Shown piece after piece: positions 50,041-60,399 of a stretch of 64,000 nucleotides of DNA. Where the stretch lies: positions 117,043,509 to 117,107,508 of the forward strand of contig CP136068.1 of assembly GCA_032622095.1 (NCBI GenBank), written 5' to 3'. The first letter of the stretch is position 1, and each line of letters starts with the position of its first letter. The DNA is from Siphonodentalium dalli (Eukaryota > Mollusca > Scaphopoda > Gadilida > Siphonodentaliidae). The translations under genes and the position numbers were made by a program. The notes beneath the pieces were generated by a model. That model was given only the letters and a program-made list of their open reading frames with translations. It ran no database searches and was not told the DNA's origin.

Positions 50041-53000
50041 TGGTGGGGTGCTGAGACTATACACTATACTTCAAATAATATACAATGATCCACTGTATGT
50101 ATACACTTGTACATTATGTTATACCTATCGTGTTGACAACCCACATTATTATGTATCGGTGTTAAACGGAAATTGGGAGAGGGGGTTATGTATAAGTGGA
50201 TCGCACTTGTCCTCCAATCCCAATATGTATTGTTATATACTTATTGGTAATAAATATGTTTACAGGAATACGGTCCTGAAAAAACAACAATAATATTTTC
50301 TTTCAATATACCGATAATATATATATAAAATGTCCATTGGGCGCATATAATCTAATATTCGGCCGCCAATCGTTCTTTTTATAACGACTAAATAAAAAAT
50401 TCCGAAGTTAGCCGAAGATTTTGTTGTCGACGTAGTCACGTGAGCGGCCCGATCACGTGATTGTCACATGTACACAGAAGCATAGCACGTGATCGATCAC
50501 GTGATATCTCATCGACAACGCATAGATACGCATCGGCGGTGTTTTAAGTTTGCATGTAGTCGATCGCGGCCTTTGAAGATTGTCGTGTTATCACACTGCG
50601 AATGCAAAACTTCGCCGAAAACATCGCCGTTCTCGTAATTAACTGTCTTTATCGTGTTATTATTTTTATATGCATCGCGATGGGCTGTTACTATAAAGCC
50701 ATGCCTGTATATTATTCAGTTTGGCGCGCATTTATCTATATAAACACGTGATGTATTTATATATTTTTTTTCGTTACCGGAATAGTCCAAGTTATATTAT
50801 ATATTCATATAAAGATTGCATATATATGCGAAGACTTGCACAGTTATTAGGCAATTATCATCTCGTAAACATTCCAATTTCCAGATGCCCTTAGTCGTGT
50901 GTGCATAAAGAGCGTTTCGTTTTAATTTATTGTAACGCGGTAGAACAAAACCAAAAAAAACACAACAAAAAAAAAACACAAAAAAAAAAAATCGGTTTAT
51001 TGCTGTCGGATTTAATCAATTATAATCAATTCATTCATTACCAATATGATATGATAAATTCATTTTTTCTTGGTTATGAATCGTGTATATATTTGGGCAA
51101 TATGGTGTTTATATATATTTCGGAATATTGCTTCCCACACCCCAACAATCTTGCCGACTGTCACTAATGGAAATTCACTGCGTCTATGCATGGTTATTGG
51201 CCTATATAATTAGCACTCTAGCGATGCGGTCTATTGAATATCCAGGTCATAACTCGACCTATGTGTCAATTACGCATAACAATAGGATTATAAAATATAT
51301 AAACGTTCGCCGTGGTTCGTTTAAACACCCAGTCATATATAACACTTTTTGAAGGAGGGATAATAATCCAGTTTAATATGTGATCACATATACAAGCACT
51401 CTTTATTCGAAATATATCGTACTAGTGAACGCTCTTTATTGCGTCAAGGTAAAGAGACTCGACTTAGAACAATTGTCATCGTGATTGTTTATTGATTACA
51501 CAAATACAGGTCAATACAATCATGTACACGTATTTCCTATATGCATGCTTTATATATCCTTCCAAGTCATAGCAATTCCCGCTTTATTAAACTCTTTTTA
51601 TTCGTACCATATTAGGAAAACTATTACCATGGAACGCTCTTTATTGAGCCATGGTGGGGGAAATGGGGACTCGACTTAGTACAGTTGTCATCGTGAATTA
51701 TTCATCAACATACTCCCCACTTTAACTGCAACTGTATGTATTAGTAACCATGACTGACTCGTCAAATTAAACGCTCTTTATTTGGTGTATGTAATCGGTT
51801 TCTGATTTTGCGCAACGGGTTTCCCACAGGAATCCCGCCAAATGTCACGTAAACGATCATCGTTTGGAAATGAATACAGCATTATACCTAACCGAGAGTC
51901 ACTAGACCGGCCACAGCCGATAACACTGCATTTATATGGCATTGTCACGAATGAATGATTGTAAATACGGGAATCTGGGTTGCTTTATTCTTTGATCCTA
52001 TTAAATAACATGAATAGATATTGAGAAAACGATTTTATATACATAAGATGGACAGTATAACGAAAAGTATTTATATACAATATATACAGTGTGACAGATA
52101 TACAACATCGCGAACACGCACCCGAATAATGTTCACTTGCCGGCTCGTGTTTTCATAAGCTTTATTTTTGACACGAAAGTGTTATCTACCCCGCTCAATC
52201 GGCCTTCTATAGTTTTTGTCAAAACATTACCTTTCCAAACAGCACTTAAGATAAATCACAAGTGAAGATAACTCACCGTGCGATGACAATTCACCATGTG
52301 TACACAATGCTATTGATATGCCCCGCAGTAATTACATTACACTATCGCGCTGATAATTAACTCCGACTCCGATTCCCTGTTTTTAAATTAGTTTACCTCG
52401 CTTGACGTCATGCGAAGTTTTTGCGACGGAGATAGCCGACAACCGATGGTGGTATTATTTATTTATTTCTCGGCTTATTTATTACGCGATTTTTATGGGA
52501 CTTGGATCATTGTGATCACAATAGGGGTGGCTTTCCGATGGAGTTTTGTTGTTTCATGAGGATAGTAATCCTTTAAACCAAACTCGGTTAGGCAATATTC
52601 CTCATGGGGAGTGGTGTCGCGGTGATCGCATGGTATCCATATGGTCGTGGTCCGGTTTTACCACTTGTTTGTCCGTCTGTCCGTCCGTCCGTCTGTCTGT
52701 AGACACTTTACGCATGGTGCTATAACTGACCTCTTTTCACGCTGATCGGTGCCAAATGTTGTGTATGCATTTCTCCGCACTAAATACAGATCGAAATCCG
52801 ATATATTTTAAAGGATTATGGCCCATTGCCATTGAAATCATGCATGCTTCGACAATTCACCCATTTTTCAGCTGTTAGGTTCCATATACTTGGTCTGAGT
52901 TCTCAACGCACGACTATAGATCGAGTTCGATTTTGGTTTGCTCCGATATTCTTCATGCCGTAATGCCCCCTTGATTATTTTCTTCCTGTCTAACCATATA

Positions 53001-53415
53001 TCTTAGTTGCATAGTATGCACTGTCCCGGTAGTCTGTTATAAAACCGGTTTACAATGCCATGCAGTTTTTCACCACATGTGTGTTGGCCATCATATGCGA
53101 TATCATTGAGGGGAAGGTTTCTGCTATCATTTTTATACCCATGGTTATTTCCATTGCAGCTTAGAGGCCTAACCTGGTTTTACTGTTTAGTAGCATTACT
53201 GTTGGTGGTTAATGCAGTGATTGTGTTAAGTAGATGGTTGGTTGCTTCGGCTACCCTAGTTGGTGTGGGCGCTCGCCATGATGTAACGGTGGGTTTTGGT
53301 GCATCATACGGTGGTCTCCGGGCTATAACGGTCGTCATCCGGTACGGCGTGCTGGCCGGGGCGTCGGTTACGCCTCTTTTTATGACCTTAGTACTTGTGT
53401 TCTCCTTTTTTTCAG
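50041..53415. other. Interior of the recombinase element, no recognised gene
   Basis: AT-rich. It contains E-box palindromes (50,437-50,502), A-rich tracts (50,946-50,991) and CGCTCTTTAT boxes (50,905-51,781). A GTCCGTCC run at 52,670-52,700 starts a dispersed-repeat-like block to about 53,040. A hydrophobic open frame (53,055-53,636) overlaps the recombinase start in another frame and is probably a by-product. Confidence 0.4.
51395..51781 (-). promoter_or_regulatory. Cluster of CGCTCTTTAT boxes with a CArG-like centre
   Basis: AGCACTCTTT at 51,395, AACGCTCTTT at 51,428, 51,633 and 51,770, and AAACTCTTTT at 51,589. CCATATTAGG (51,607-51,616), a perfect CC(A/T)6GG box, lies between the 51,589 and 51,633 boxes. 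The phrase AGACTCGACTTAGAACAATTGTCATCGTGA after the 51,428 box recurs after the 51,633 box, so a unit of about 205 bp is duplicated. Confidence 0.5.
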
Positions 53416-54932
53416 ATGCCAAAAGCGACAGCAATGACCAGACACCGATTAGTACCCGACGTCCCGGTGGAAGTGGTTGGGCCATCGCGGGGGACCAGGC
53501 ATGCATTACCAGCCGGCGTCCCTGCCCGTTCGCAGGGGATGCCCGCCAGGAGTGGTACATATTCTACGGCCGCGCCTTCAATTGTTCGTCCCGTACGGCC
53601 GCGGGTCACGCGTGTGCCTGGCAGTGTGCGTCATAGGTCGGTGCGGTCGACTCCAGCGTCATCGGTTGGTGCGCGATCGTCGTGTGGTCGGGTGCGTGCT
53701 GTGGTCATGTCCGAGGAGGTTGCAGCGGTCGCTGCTTCGGCCGATATTCGCGGGGAAGACGAGCAGTGTGTTTTCCGGGTCAGTATAGCGGGCCTCTCCT
53801 CTCAATCCCGTTAGTGCTTTCTGCAGAGGACAAGGCGCGTCTGGCTCCAAAGTTGCAGGACGCATGGCTGGGACTTGGTGGCATCGTCTCCCGTTCAGGG
53901 TGACGCGGTCCCTCGTCGGCATTAGGACAGCCACAGACTTACGCTACTGTGGCTTCTGATCTCGATATTCCACCGGCTGGCCCCATGGGCCGACCCGGCA
54001 CAGACTCCGTTGCCTGCGTCGCTGACCATCGACACCTTGTGGGAACTATGACTCGGTTACTCGATGCTGCCCTTACTTGTTCATCTCGGCAGTATACGCC
54101 CGAAAGGGGTTTTATTTTTCAGTTTGCTTCCCGTTTTAACGTCCGTCCATATCCGCCCGTTAACGTGAGCACGCTGGGGCTCTTTCGCGCACATCTTTTC
54201 CAGATCGGGTATAGCACCGCCACGGTGCGTAGTGTTTTGTCGGTCATCGCATATCAGCACAATATTCAGGGCTTAGCGACTCCCACTACACATTTCCGGA
54301 TTCACAAAATGCTCGCGGGCTTTCAACGCTTGCGCCCGAGCGGCGACCCGCGCCGACCAATTACTGTTCCCATGTTACACTCTATGATCGCTGTATTGCC
54401 CTGTTGCGTGGCATCACACACGGAATTGTCCTTTTACGCGCTCTATTCGTATTCGCGTTCTACGCGCTGGCCCGTATTGGCGAAATGTGCACTTCACTCT
54501 CTGCCCCTCATCTAACTGTCCTGCTCGTTTCCGATGTCACGGTCACGCCCGCCTCCATCGACATCTGCTTCCGGCATGTCAAGCACGGAGTTGATAGATT
54601 GCCCCAAGTGGTCGCTATTGGCAAGTTAGAGGATCCCACCTTTTGTCCGCATACCCATTTCCGTCTTCACTAAACATCGCTTTTCGACGGCGGGCCCCTT
54701 CTTCTGCTCACCGGACGGTCGGGGCATAACACGGGCGCATTTCAATGCCGTTCTCCGGAGAGTGTTGTCAATTCTGCGATTGGATGACCGGGATTTCAAG
54801 TCTCACTCCTTTCGGATAGGCGGGGCATGCTTGGCAGCATCGCGGGGTTACTCCGATGAACAAATCCGGATGCTCGGGCGCTGGACATCCGATGCGTTTC
54901 GCAAGTACATCCGTCCTCCGCCGTTGTCATAA
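53416..54932 (+). pseudogene. Tyrosine recombinase of the split-direct-repeat element, frame-broken
   Basis: The start ATG at 53,416 follows TTTTTTTCAG. A Pro/Arg/Ser-rich N-terminal part (to about 53,770) is followed in another frame by SIPLVLSAEDKARLAPKLQD, then a TGA at 53,901. A SAM-like core-binding domain (53,949-54,395: LFRAHLFQIGYSTATVRSVL) comes next. The catalytic domain changes frame near 54,395 and 54,655. The active-site set is visible: Arg in FYALARIGEM (54,473), His and Arg in HSFRIGG (54,804, 54,813), Trp in GRWTSDAF (54,882) and Tyr in RKYI (54,906). It ends at TAA 54,930. This family cuts and joins DNA via the Tyr nucleophile. Three frame changes and one stop suggest a dead copy; introns or sequencing indels are alternatives. 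Confidence 0.8.
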
Positions 54933-55375
54933 CAAGAGTTCCGCGATTGCCCGTTTCCGTTCGTGCGTCTTGCCACCCTCGTATATCAGTCACAGCGGCC
55001 GAGCGGGCACCCTTCCATCAATGCCGGGCGTCGTTATCTGCAGTTCCGTTTGCCGACTCGACGGGCACGCACAGTCAGATTTCCGCAACTGGGAGGGGTT
55101 TGGCAGGGTGATCCGGCCTGTAAGTCGTGTCGCAGCACGCGTGGGGGATCTCGCTGCCCGGTCTCTCCCTGTCCTTTGTTTTCATGTTTTCCGACCCCCC
55201 CCCCCTAATTTTCTGTTTCAAGCAGGGCCCGAGCGTTGTCCGCGTATGCGCTACCCAGTTTACATGTACTTCATGGCCCGGTTTCCGTTTCATGTCCGAC
55301 CGACATCCGCCCCCTGCCTCTGCTGGTGGTGCGCGATGGTTGCACTGGTTGCACTGTGCTAGTGATGGTTTTTTG

Positions 55376-55975
55376 GTTGTTAATTGTAGCGCCGGTTTCA
55401 CTGTTCCAGTGATGGTTTGTTTTGGTGGTTAATATTTAATTTTTTTAAGCGCTCATCAGTCTCTGGTGGCGCCGGTTTCACTGTTCCCCAGTGATGGTTT
55501 GTGTTTTCTTTTTCACTGTTACAGTGATAGTTTTCTTTTGGTTATTCTTCACTATTGGTTTTTTGGTGAAATCACTTTTATAGTGATGGTTATTTGGTTG
55601 CGCTCACCAGTCTATGGTAGCGCTGGTTTCACTGTTACAGTGATGGTTTTTTGGTGGTTAATATTTTATTTTTTTTAGCGCTCATCAGTCTCTGTTAGCG
55701 CCGGTTTCACTGTTTCAGTGACGGTTTTTTGGTGGTTAATATTTATTTTTTTTCAGCGCTCATCAGTCTCTGGTAGCGCCGGTTTCACTGTTCCAGTGAT
55801 GGTTTGTGTTTTCTTTTTCGCTGTTACAGTGATAGTTTTTTTTTGGTTCTTCTTCACTATTGGTTTTTTGGTTATTTTTTTTTCCGCGCTCATCAGTCTC
55901 TGGTAGCGCCGGTTTCACTTTTATAGTGACTATTTTTGGTGTTTTTTTTTCAGCGCTAATCAGTCTCTGGGGTTG
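55376..55975 (+). repeat. Tandem array of hairpin-forming units
   Basis: Units contain GCGCTCATCAGTCTCTGGTA, then GCGCCGGTTTCACTGTTCCA and GTGATGGTTT, then T-rich DNA ending TTTTTTCAG. CACTGTTCCAGTG and CACTGTTACAGTG palindromes occur about eight times, and GCGCT...AGCGC makes a second small hairpin. Spacing is 75-170 bp. It sits between the recombinase and B1. Confidence 0.85.
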
Positions 55976-56125
55976 CAGTGGGTTTTTCTCATTACCCCGC
56001 ACTGGCGTTGCGTAATTTTACACTTTCTTTTTATAGGTGGGTTCTTTTCTCAGTCTTTATACTGGTTTTTTTATTGGCTTCTGGTGGGTGTATGCCGAGC
56101 TCGCGTCCAACACTTCACTCGGCAA

Positions 56126-56307
56126 GTGGCGTGGTACACCCAGGTTGCATATTGTTCAATCGGGGCCGCGCCACATGCCGATGGTTGTCTTAATTTCGGT
56201 AATTCGATTAAAGAATTGCCATTACGCAAATATGTCTTAGTCTTTAATTATTTAGCCCAACAGTGGTACCCAGGGAATTGTCGTAAAGTAGGGAGATAGG
56301 ATATAAA
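56126..56307 (+). repeat. Split direct repeat B1 (182 bp)
   Basis: GTGGCGTGGTACACCCAGGT to GGAGATAGGATATAAA. It appears identical to 56,653-56,834. It abuts A2 directly, so 56,300-56,316 has the sequence predicted for a closed circle joining B2 to A1. The repeat is open in one frame, which I take as chance. Confidence 0.92.
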
Positions 56308-56534
56308 ATAAATTTTACGAAGGAAAAGATTTTTATAGACGGTCGACCTTAATATTGTATCGACCTGCGACCGGGGTCAGCGGTTTAGAAATTTCGAGGT
56401 CAAGTGAACACCTGAGCGCCAACCACGAGAAAGTCGGGTACCTTGATTGATTGATTGTCTTCGTGGTGACGTTGTCGATACCCGACTGCCCATTCAAACG
56501 AATTTCGCACAGACCACAAGGTCAATAATTTCTA
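56308..56534 (+). repeat. Split direct repeat A2 (227 bp)
   Basis: Appears identical to A1 (44,631-44,857). Followed by a 118-bp spacer before B2. Confidence 0.92.
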
Positions 56535-56605
56535 CCCGCCATCCCACCCTTTCAGGTGTGGGCTTCTGCCCCCCCCCTCTTCCTCCAGTGACTGGTTAGT
56601 GCTTA

Positions 56606-56634
56606 GTATGGCACGGCCCGGTGCCGTGCCATAC
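56606..56634. terminator. GC-rich hairpin plus T-run between A2 and B2
   Basis: GTATGGCACGG pairs with CCGTGCCATAC (11-bp stem, 7-base loop), followed closely by TTTTTT at 56,636-56,641. It could stop or shape a transcript of the element, or be part of the recombination site. The role is inferred. Confidence 0.4.
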
Positions 56635-56652
56635 CTTTTTTGGTTTAGCAGT

Positions 56653-56834
56653 GTGGCGTGGTACACCCAGGTTGCATATTGTTCAATCGGGGCCGCGCCA
56701 CATGCCGATGGTTGTCTTAATTTCGGTAATTCGATTAAAGAATTGCCATTACGCAAATATGTCTTAGTCTTTAATTATTTAGCCCAACAGTGGTACCCAG
56801 GGAATTGTCGTAAAGTAGGGAGATAGGATATAAA
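56653..56834 (+). repeat. Split direct repeat B2 (182 bp), right end of element
   Basis: Same sequence as B1. The last bases GGATATAAA join TGATACTTTTTATAC of the interrupted MITE. Confidence 0.92.
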
Positions 56835-57032
56835 TGATACTTTTTATACATTTTCTTTTGCAATTTCCTTGCTAGATTGAATTACAATGGAGATAAAGGT
56901 ACCCTATTTCGTTGTACATTCTGGGATTCGAGCATGAAAACAGTTTGTGAACTCACCGGCAAGCCGGCTCGTTCATAAACTGTTTTCATGCTCGATTCCC
57001 AGAATGTACAACTCAACAGGTACGCTTATCTC
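56835..57032 (+). mobile_element. Right part of the split MITE with full palindrome
   Basis: TGATACTTTTTATAC through TTGAATTACAAT (56,886) continues the copy begun at 43,908. It is followed by the palindrome 56,889-57,032. Order and orientation are the reverse of 15,418-15,635. Confidence 0.85.
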
Positions 57033-59456
57033 CTTAAATATCTGACAAAAGATACAAAGGTAATAAGGATAGCGCAATAAACTGTAATCCACAATTGATT
57101 CGACTGCATTTGAAGAATTTCTAAGATAAGATCACAAGGAGACTGACACCAGTGGAGTCAAGATCCCAGGTGTGTTCTTATAGGGAGCCTCACGCATAAG
57201 ATAATGCACTGACTCGAAAGATCAAGGTAGATTTGTTAGGCCAATGTAGTATCTTATATATGCGAGACTCTCCACGGGAGACTCGCATATATAAGAGCAT
57301 GCATTGGCACAGGATTTCCGAAAAAATGCAACAAGCTACAGTCATTGAATGATTAATCCCATCTTAGGCTGATCACGAAACCAATGTATACAACAAGTCG
57401 CTTAAAAATTTTATTATCAGAAAAGATCCATTCAGCAAAAAATAAATAATAATACTGTAAACAAAAATGAATAAGCGATTAAAATTGTATTCCATATTCC
57501 AAATGCGGACATGTATTCGAAATTCCATGCATATTCGTTTATAAACAAAGGAAATAAACCCGACTTCACATACTACTTAACCTTTTCTTGGAGCAGGCAT
57601 CGGTCTGTGCTTACCATCTGTAGTGTGTCCCTAATATACATGTACTACATGTATATCCGGTGTTATTCTCAACGACTCGGCCATTTCTGCTTCGCGGAGG
57701 AAATAACCTCTTCCATAAATATAAACCATATTCGGGCAATGCTACAATATACGGCCATGGTAATAAGGCGATGACCTTGACTCGTTGACGCATGTATATA
57801 ATGGAGCAGAATGTATTCTCTGTATGCCAATACCAGAATTGAACATACATGATATATTGATAAATAGTAATACATAGGAAACATTAGTTCAATTTTAACA
57901 GACGAGGCTCCGGTCAAAGAAACGTATTTACCGGTGGTAACGTGATTGAAATTGAAATAGATCGGTAGGTATAGTTTCTATTTATGGAAGAGGTTATTTC
58001 CTCAGCGAAGCGGAAATGGATGAGTCGTTGGGAAATAACCGGTGTTAGCCGGTCGCGACAAACCGATACCATAATCACGTGTATAAGAAATGATAGGATA
58101 ATCTAACGATTTACAATAAAATAAATAATTTATAAACCAACCTGGTGAATTTGCCAGAGCGCCCAGAATTTGCCCGAGGAATTGGCGCTCTTTTTCTGAC
58201 GTCAGAGTGAAACGGTCACCGTTCACACCAAATCTACAGTAGACTTCCGTAATTAGCCATGCGAGATCAGTGCTCATCAAATGCATGCACAAGTAGACAC
58301 CAGTTGAGATGTTCCCATAGAATGTGAATGGGGGAGTGCATTCAACTGTAACGAAGAGAAATATATTCAATCCTTTAAAGGCCCACTTCATTTTCGAATC
58401 CACAGATCACATTATATACAACATATTACATATAGTCGGTACACGTCCTATGTTTCCCCACAGGACTACTTCGGACATATTTTGTTATGTATTTAGCCAC
58501 CTCTAGAGTAGAATTCCGTATCGGGTGGAATTCCAGATGTTAACAAGAAATCAACCTTGCCGCATATGACGTAATCCAAGATGTGCCCATATGACGATTG
58601 TGGAAAAACTAATTGAGATTATGACATTACATTAATTGAATTTTGTTCCATATTTATTTATACGTGTAATGATATCAAATGTGTAAATCCAAATCAAGAT
58701 GGGCGCCAGAATATGGCTCAGAATTTGGGGAAATTCGAATTTTTTAAAAATAATTTGTTCAGAATACATACAAAACCAATCATAATATGTCATAAATATT
58801 TGAACATTATGACGTTATATGACCGCAAGTAATCCTTCAATATCATCTGACAAAATATCTGCAATCGACAGCTAATGGAGAAAACAAAATGGCCGCCAGT
58901 GCGATCACCCGAAACAGTTATTTAATCTATAGTTGTAGGCGATATTACCTCAATCTTTAGAGTCGGGTGACTATAATTTTTATAACTTGCTGGTATGCCC
59001 GACTTTGTCCGTGATATTTAGGGATTTCTTTGTGATCGCCTCCGTCTGCTCAGAATATACAGCGACTGGACAAACTATTGTTCGATCGGTCCAGAAACAT
59101 GCCTACTGTATATGAGCATATTTGAACGAGGTCAATGTCAAGGACACGACCGCACGGAAATTGGACCCGCCCATGCTGTTCCCTGGATCAAAGTAGGCCT
59201 ACATACCAATTTTGAGTCGGATCGGTCGAGACTATAACACATACACACATACACTCGCATATACACACAGACAGATGTTCCAACATATAATAGACTAACA
59301 CTTGGCATGCCAAGTGTTCTCGGATTTTAAACGAAATATACTTCAGTTGTAGGACCAAACGGCAAGGTAGTTTAGTCCCTTTGCTATGTGCTGATTTAAC
59401 AACATTATTGCTACGTATATGTGCAGAATGTGTTAAATCAAACAGTTTGCACTTAA

Positions 59457-59892
59457 ATTCACGGACGGCGTTTGTTGTACATATTCATATTTGTTCAAAT
59501 CGCCATCAACGGAAGGAATATTAAAAAATATATAGTTTTGTTCGTATGCCAAACATAATCAGCGCGTAAATAGTATATTGTCGCCAAGACGTAAGATTGT
59601 GTACGTAAACAAGAACATTCTCGTGTTTTGCTTAGTAACAAACAACGCTCTTTATGTTTACCATATCCGGATCTAAACAAAAACCAGGAAATGTAACGTT
59701 TTTTGCCTTTGTTTACATAACAAAGGAAAACACTTGACAATACCATACAGTCAGTCCATACTGTTTATGCCATATTTCTGATTGGTATAAGAACAAGGTA
59801 TGCCTATATTTTACTATTCTTTCTGTTTATGGCGGTTTTTGACGGAGCTGAATATTTTAACAGCATACCCACCGCCAACGCCGCCCGTATCT
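59457..59892 (-). mobile_element. TTAA-flanked MITE, family 1, reverse copy with deletion
   Basis: Ortholog of 7,110-7,629 in the other segment. It lost about 85 bp around one AACGCTCTTT box (only the one at 59,646 remains). TTAA at 59,453 and 59,893. Confidence 0.75.
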
Positions 59893-59896
59893 TTAA

Positions 59897-60329
59897 AGGT
59901 AATCAATCCGATTTAACGCTCCTAAATTACAATTTATTTGGCTTCGGGGGTAAAAAATATTTGATTAGAGTCGAAGAACCCATCCATCAAAGCTTAGAGT
60001 GATCAGATATCTATTTTTGAAATTTGTTATTTCAATTATTTGTGGCCCAGAAACACGCCAGAAAAAGGATGGTCTCGGTAAACATTGCGGATGAAGATGG
60101 ATAACTCTAAACACAACGACCAATTTTGTGCTATAACGGCCATATTTTGTTGAACAAAATGTTGATAAATAACACGTTTTGGGAAATTCAATACCATATT
60201 TGACAGTGGTTAGCATTATTTTGTTGCAATTACATGTAATCGATTCTGATAACTAAAGCGTATTTTGAAGAAATTTTGTTGTTGTTGTATCTTGATGACA
60301 TGGGGACCCTCTGATCAGATTGAGTACCT
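59897..60329 (+). mobile_element. TTAA-flanked MITE, family 3, complete
   Basis: AGGTAATCAATCCGATT at the left and GATCAGATTGAGTACCT at the right, with TTAA at 59,893 (shared with the previous MITE) and 60,330. 433 bp, non-coding. It defines the family's ends. Confidence 0.85.
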
Positions 60330-60399
60330 TTAAGACTTTACATGTCGGTTACAATATTATACTGATTTATTCCAGCCATTTTCCAAGTGAATATTGACA

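Larger units (their letters stand above)
44631..56834 (+). mobile_element. 12.2-kb tyrosine-recombinase element with split direct repeats (Ngaro-type layout)
   Basis: Boundaries come from the uninterrupted site at 15,612-15,635: ACTAAA|TGATAC. Order of parts: A1 (44,631-44,857), long interior, recombinase gene (53.4-54.9 kb), hairpin array, B1 (56,126-56,307), A2 (56,308-56,534), spacer with GC hairpin, B2 (56,653-56,834). No target duplication is seen, as expected for tyrosine-recombinase integration of a circle at a short shared core (AAA). Known DIRS-order elements of the Ngaro type use A1-ORFs-B1-A2-B2. No reverse transcriptase or RNase H is visible, so this copy is non-autonomous or of a recombinase-only type. 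Confidence 0.85.

Noticed and set aside
53055-53636. 193-residue hydrophobic protein before the recombinase
   Set aside because: It overlaps the Pro/Arg-rich N-terminal part that leads into the recombinase, spans an acceptor-like TTTTTTTCAG, and resembles no membrane family.
56126-56834. LTR retrotransposon ends
   Set aside because: The A and B repeats are split (A1...B1-A2-B2), lack TG...CA ends, and no target duplication or LTR polyprotein is present.
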